A stretch of DNA of 6,144 nucleotides, taken from NCBI GenBank assembly GCA_001399705.1, contig LJCR01000150.1, positions 1 through 6,144 on the forward strand, given 5' to 3'. Numbering within the stretch: the stretch's first letter is position 1; each line of letters begins with the position of its first letter. The position numbers and the translations under genes are program-made. Of the stretch, positions 4,760 through 6,144 are shown piece by piece. The DNA comes from Kouleothrix aurantiaca. GTDB taxonomy: Bacteria; Chloroflexota; Chloroflexia; Chloroflexales; Roseiflexaceae. Under the pieces are notes generated by a model, which ran no database searches, was not told the DNA's origin, and saw only the letters and a program-made list of their open reading frames with translations.

Positions 4760-5515
4760 ATGCTCTTCATCGGTCTCGACCTGGCGTGGACGCCGCATAA
4801 CGCCACGGGCGCGGCGCTGGTGCGCGGCGACGCGAATGGCGGCGAGCTGCTCAGCACCGCGCTGCTCGGCAGCATGGATGAGATTGTGCAGTTTGTGGCG
4901 GAAGCCGCGCCGACTGGCACGCCCGCGCTGGTGGGTGTGGACGCTCCCCTGTGGGTGCCGAACGCCACCGGGCGGCGGCCGGGCGAAAGCGAGCTGGGGG
5001 CGGTGTTTGCGAAATTTCAGGCCGGCGCGCACCCGGCCAACCGGGGCATCACGGCTTTTCGGCAGGGTGTGCGCGGCGAGGAATTAGTGGCGCGGCTGGC
5101 GGCGCATGGCTTCACGCACGACTGCGCGATTGCGCCGGGCGCGCCCGCCCGCCAGGTGATCGAGGTGTACCCGCACTCGGCCATGGTGGCGCTGTTTGGC
5201 TTGCCGCGCACGCTCAAGTACAAGGCCAAGCCGCGCCGCAGCCGCGAAACGCGCATGGCCGCCTGGGCCGAATATCAGCGCCACCAGGCCGCCCTCGCCG
5301 CCGCCGAGCCGCCATTGCGCGGGCAGGATGCGATTGTCGCGCACGATGTGGGCGCGCTGCGCGGCCGGGCGCTGAAAGATTTCGAGGACCGGGTGGATGC
5401 GGTGATGTGCGCGTATATTGTGCTGTATGGCTTCCGCTGGGGCGCGGCGCGCTGCCGCACCTTTGGCACGATGGAAGGCGGCTACATCTACTCGCCGGTG
5501 CCGGATTTGCCGTAG
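4760..5515 (+). CDS. DUF429 family protein (predicted RNase H-fold nuclease)
   Basis: 251 aa from the ATG at 4760. AGGA (4747-4750) lies 9 bases upstream, and the translation begins at once with MLFIGLDLAW, the usual DUF429 start. An upstream in-frame ATG at 4658 would add 34 residues with no family resemblance and would lie in the preceding hairpin, so it is rejected. Motifs: 'IGLDLAW' (Asp7), 'VGVDAPLWVPNATGRRPGE' (Asp61), 'VIEVYPHSAM' (Glu135, Pro138), 'LKYKAKPRRSRETR' (152-165) and 'FEDRVDAVMCAYI' (Asp210, Asp213), ending 'EGGYIYSPVPDLP'. Several acidic residues at strand ends agree with the predicted RNase H-like nuclease fold assigned to this family. The substrate is unknown. No signal peptide is seen, so it is cytoplasmic. 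It is probably transcribed alone, lying between two strong hairpins. Confidence 0.85.
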   Translation: MLFIGLDLAWTPHNATGAALVRGDANGGELLSTALLGSMDEIVQFVAEAAPTGTPALVGVDAPLWVPNATGRRPGESELGAVFAKFQAGAHPANRGITAFRQGVRGEELVARLAAHGFTHDCAIAPGAPARQVIEVYPHSAMVALFGLPRTLKYKAKPRRSRETRMAAWAEYQRHQAALAAAEPPLRGQDAIVAHDVGALRGRALKDFEDRVDAVMCAYIVLYGFRWGAARCRTFGTMEGGYIYSPVPDLP

Positions 5516-5521
5516 ACGAAA

Positions 5522-5576
5522 GACGAAGGACGAATGACGAAAGAAGCAATCTCTCCTTCGTCATTCGTCCTTCGTC
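5522..5576. terminator. Bidirectional hairpin between convergent genes
   Basis: GACGAAGGACGAATGACGAA (5522-5541) and its perfect complement (5557-5576) form a 20-bp stem with a 15-nt loop, starting 7 bases after the DUF429 stop and ending 17 bases before the stop of the minus-strand dehydrogenase gene. The position suits a shared terminator. No clear T-tract flanks it. The stem is built from GACGAA(N)G micro-repeats like those in other intergenic regions of this window, so it may be a repetitive element rather than a purpose-made terminator. Confidence 0.6.
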
Positions 5577-5592
5577 CTTGCTCACCCCTAAG

Positions 5593-6144
5593 CTACAGCA
5601 GCACGATCTTTTCGCGCCCGTTCGGCACCGAACGCGTGGCGTTGCGAGTATCCACCACCACCCGCGCACGCTCGACGATATGCGCATAGTCGAAGGCGCT
5701 ATGATCGGTGATGACGACCACGCAATCTGACTCATCCAACAGCGCATCCGAAAGTGGCGTGGTGCTGAACGTGCGGCCGTGGTGGTCTTCGAACTGCGCC
5801 ACGTGCGGATCGACCGTGGTGATCTCCGCGCCATCGCCCTCCAGCAGCTCAATCACCTTGAACACCGGCGACTCGCGGTAGTCGTCTACGTCGGGCTTGT
5901 AGGCCACGCCCAGCAGCAGCACCTTCGAGCCGTTGATCGCCTTGCGCTGGCCGATCAGCGCGCGCGCCACCAGAGCGTGAACGTGGCGCGGCATCTGCGT
6001 GTTGATCTCGCCGGCCAGCTCGATAAAGCGCGTGGTCAGGTCGAACTCGCGCGCCTTCCACGTGAGGTAGAAGGGGTCGACCGGGATGCAGTGCCCGCCC
6101 AGGCCCGGCCCCGGCGTGAACTTCATGAAGCCAAAGGGCTTGGT
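5593..6144 (-). CDS. Nucleotide-sugar dehydrogenase (UDP-GlcNAc/ManNAc type), C-terminal half
   Basis: The stop is at 5593-5595 on the minus strand, and the frame is open through the right edge (183 residues visible of about 430 usual). It starts within 'TKPFGFMKFTPGPGLGGHCIPVDPFYLTWKARE'-like sequence: GGHCIPVDP holds the catalytic Cys (codon 6088-6090), and the LTWKA context resembles WbpA/TviB-type enzymes. Then come the end of the central helical domain (about 31-70), 'VLLLGVAYKPDVDDYRESP' (about 75-93), the Rossmann-like UDP-binding domain, and 'VVVITDHSAFDY' and 'VVVDTRNA' near the C-terminus. The enzyme oxidises C6 of a UDP-sugar to a uronate with two NAD+, through a Cys thioester, and supplies precursors for surface polysaccharide. 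WbpA-type UDP-GlcNAc 6-dehydrogenase is favoured by the motif context, but UDP-ManNAc or UDP-glucose specificity cannot be excluded without the N-terminus. Confidence 0.9.
   Translation of the reverse strand, partial: TKPFGFMKFTPGPGLGGHCIPVDPFYLTWKAREFDLTTRFIELAGEINTQMPRHVHALVARALIGQRKAINGSKVLLLGVAYKPDVDDYRESPVFKVIELLEGDGAEITTVDPHVAQFEDHHGRTFSTTPLSDALLDESDCVVVITDHSAFDYAHIVERARVVVDTRNATRSVPNGREKIVLL

Noticed and set aside
4951..5730. Long plus-strand frame of 259 codons overlapping the DUF429 gene.
   Set aside because: It is an alternative-frame shadow in GC-rich DNA: Gly/Arg/Ala-rich with no motifs, and it runs into the antisense of the dehydrogenase gene.

Overview
The window looks like chromosomal DNA from a GC-rich Chloroflexota bacterium, probably of the Roseiflexus/Kouleothrix type. 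The evidence is a secreted protein with two copies of a Cys-rich 'FERxRxELHPEN...YxVLLGxLG' repeat that I associate with Chloroflexota, intergenic tracts of ACGAAG/AGAACC micro-repeats, a DUF429 protein and a WbpA-type nucleotide-sugar dehydrogenase. The phylum is inferred from protein style; no rRNA or other marker gene is present.

Layout. Bases 1-341 (minus strand) hold the N-terminal part of an EamA/DMT transporter that runs off the left edge. Bases 342-941 have no convincing gene: there is a periodic ACGAAG repeat block (421-507), a short AGAACC repeat (529-556), then AT-rich DNA with small palindromes and a weak promoter candidate. Bases 942-3490 form a plus-strand, visibly AT-richer block of accessory genes: a 230-aa protein of unknown function, a 79-aa membrane protein, a zinc-ribbon/membrane/MmpS-like protein, a truncated second copy of the 79-aa protein, and a lipoprotein with a VasI/TagO-like domain. 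From 3578 the DNA is GC-rich again: a secreted two-repeat plus lamin-tail protein, a DUF429 protein, and (minus strand, off the right edge) the C-terminal half of a UDP-sugar dehydrogenase.

The most unusual part is a duplicated module in the accessory block. A roughly 216-bp segment occurs at 1728-1943 and again, exactly 861 bp later, at 2589-2804. Each copy carries the 3' part of the small membrane-protein gene plus its downstream leader, and each ends in a strong hairpin. The 3' arm of that hairpin contains the Shine-Dalgarno sequence of the next gene, and the 5' arm contains a CCCTCC anti-Shine-Dalgarno-like stretch. The two downstream genes are unrelated in sequence, but both encode membrane-anchored proteins with an exported C-terminal domain. 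This suggests a repeated 'small membrane protein, translational switch, surface protein' arrangement. The hairpins and repeats are read directly from the sequence; the regulatory role is inference.
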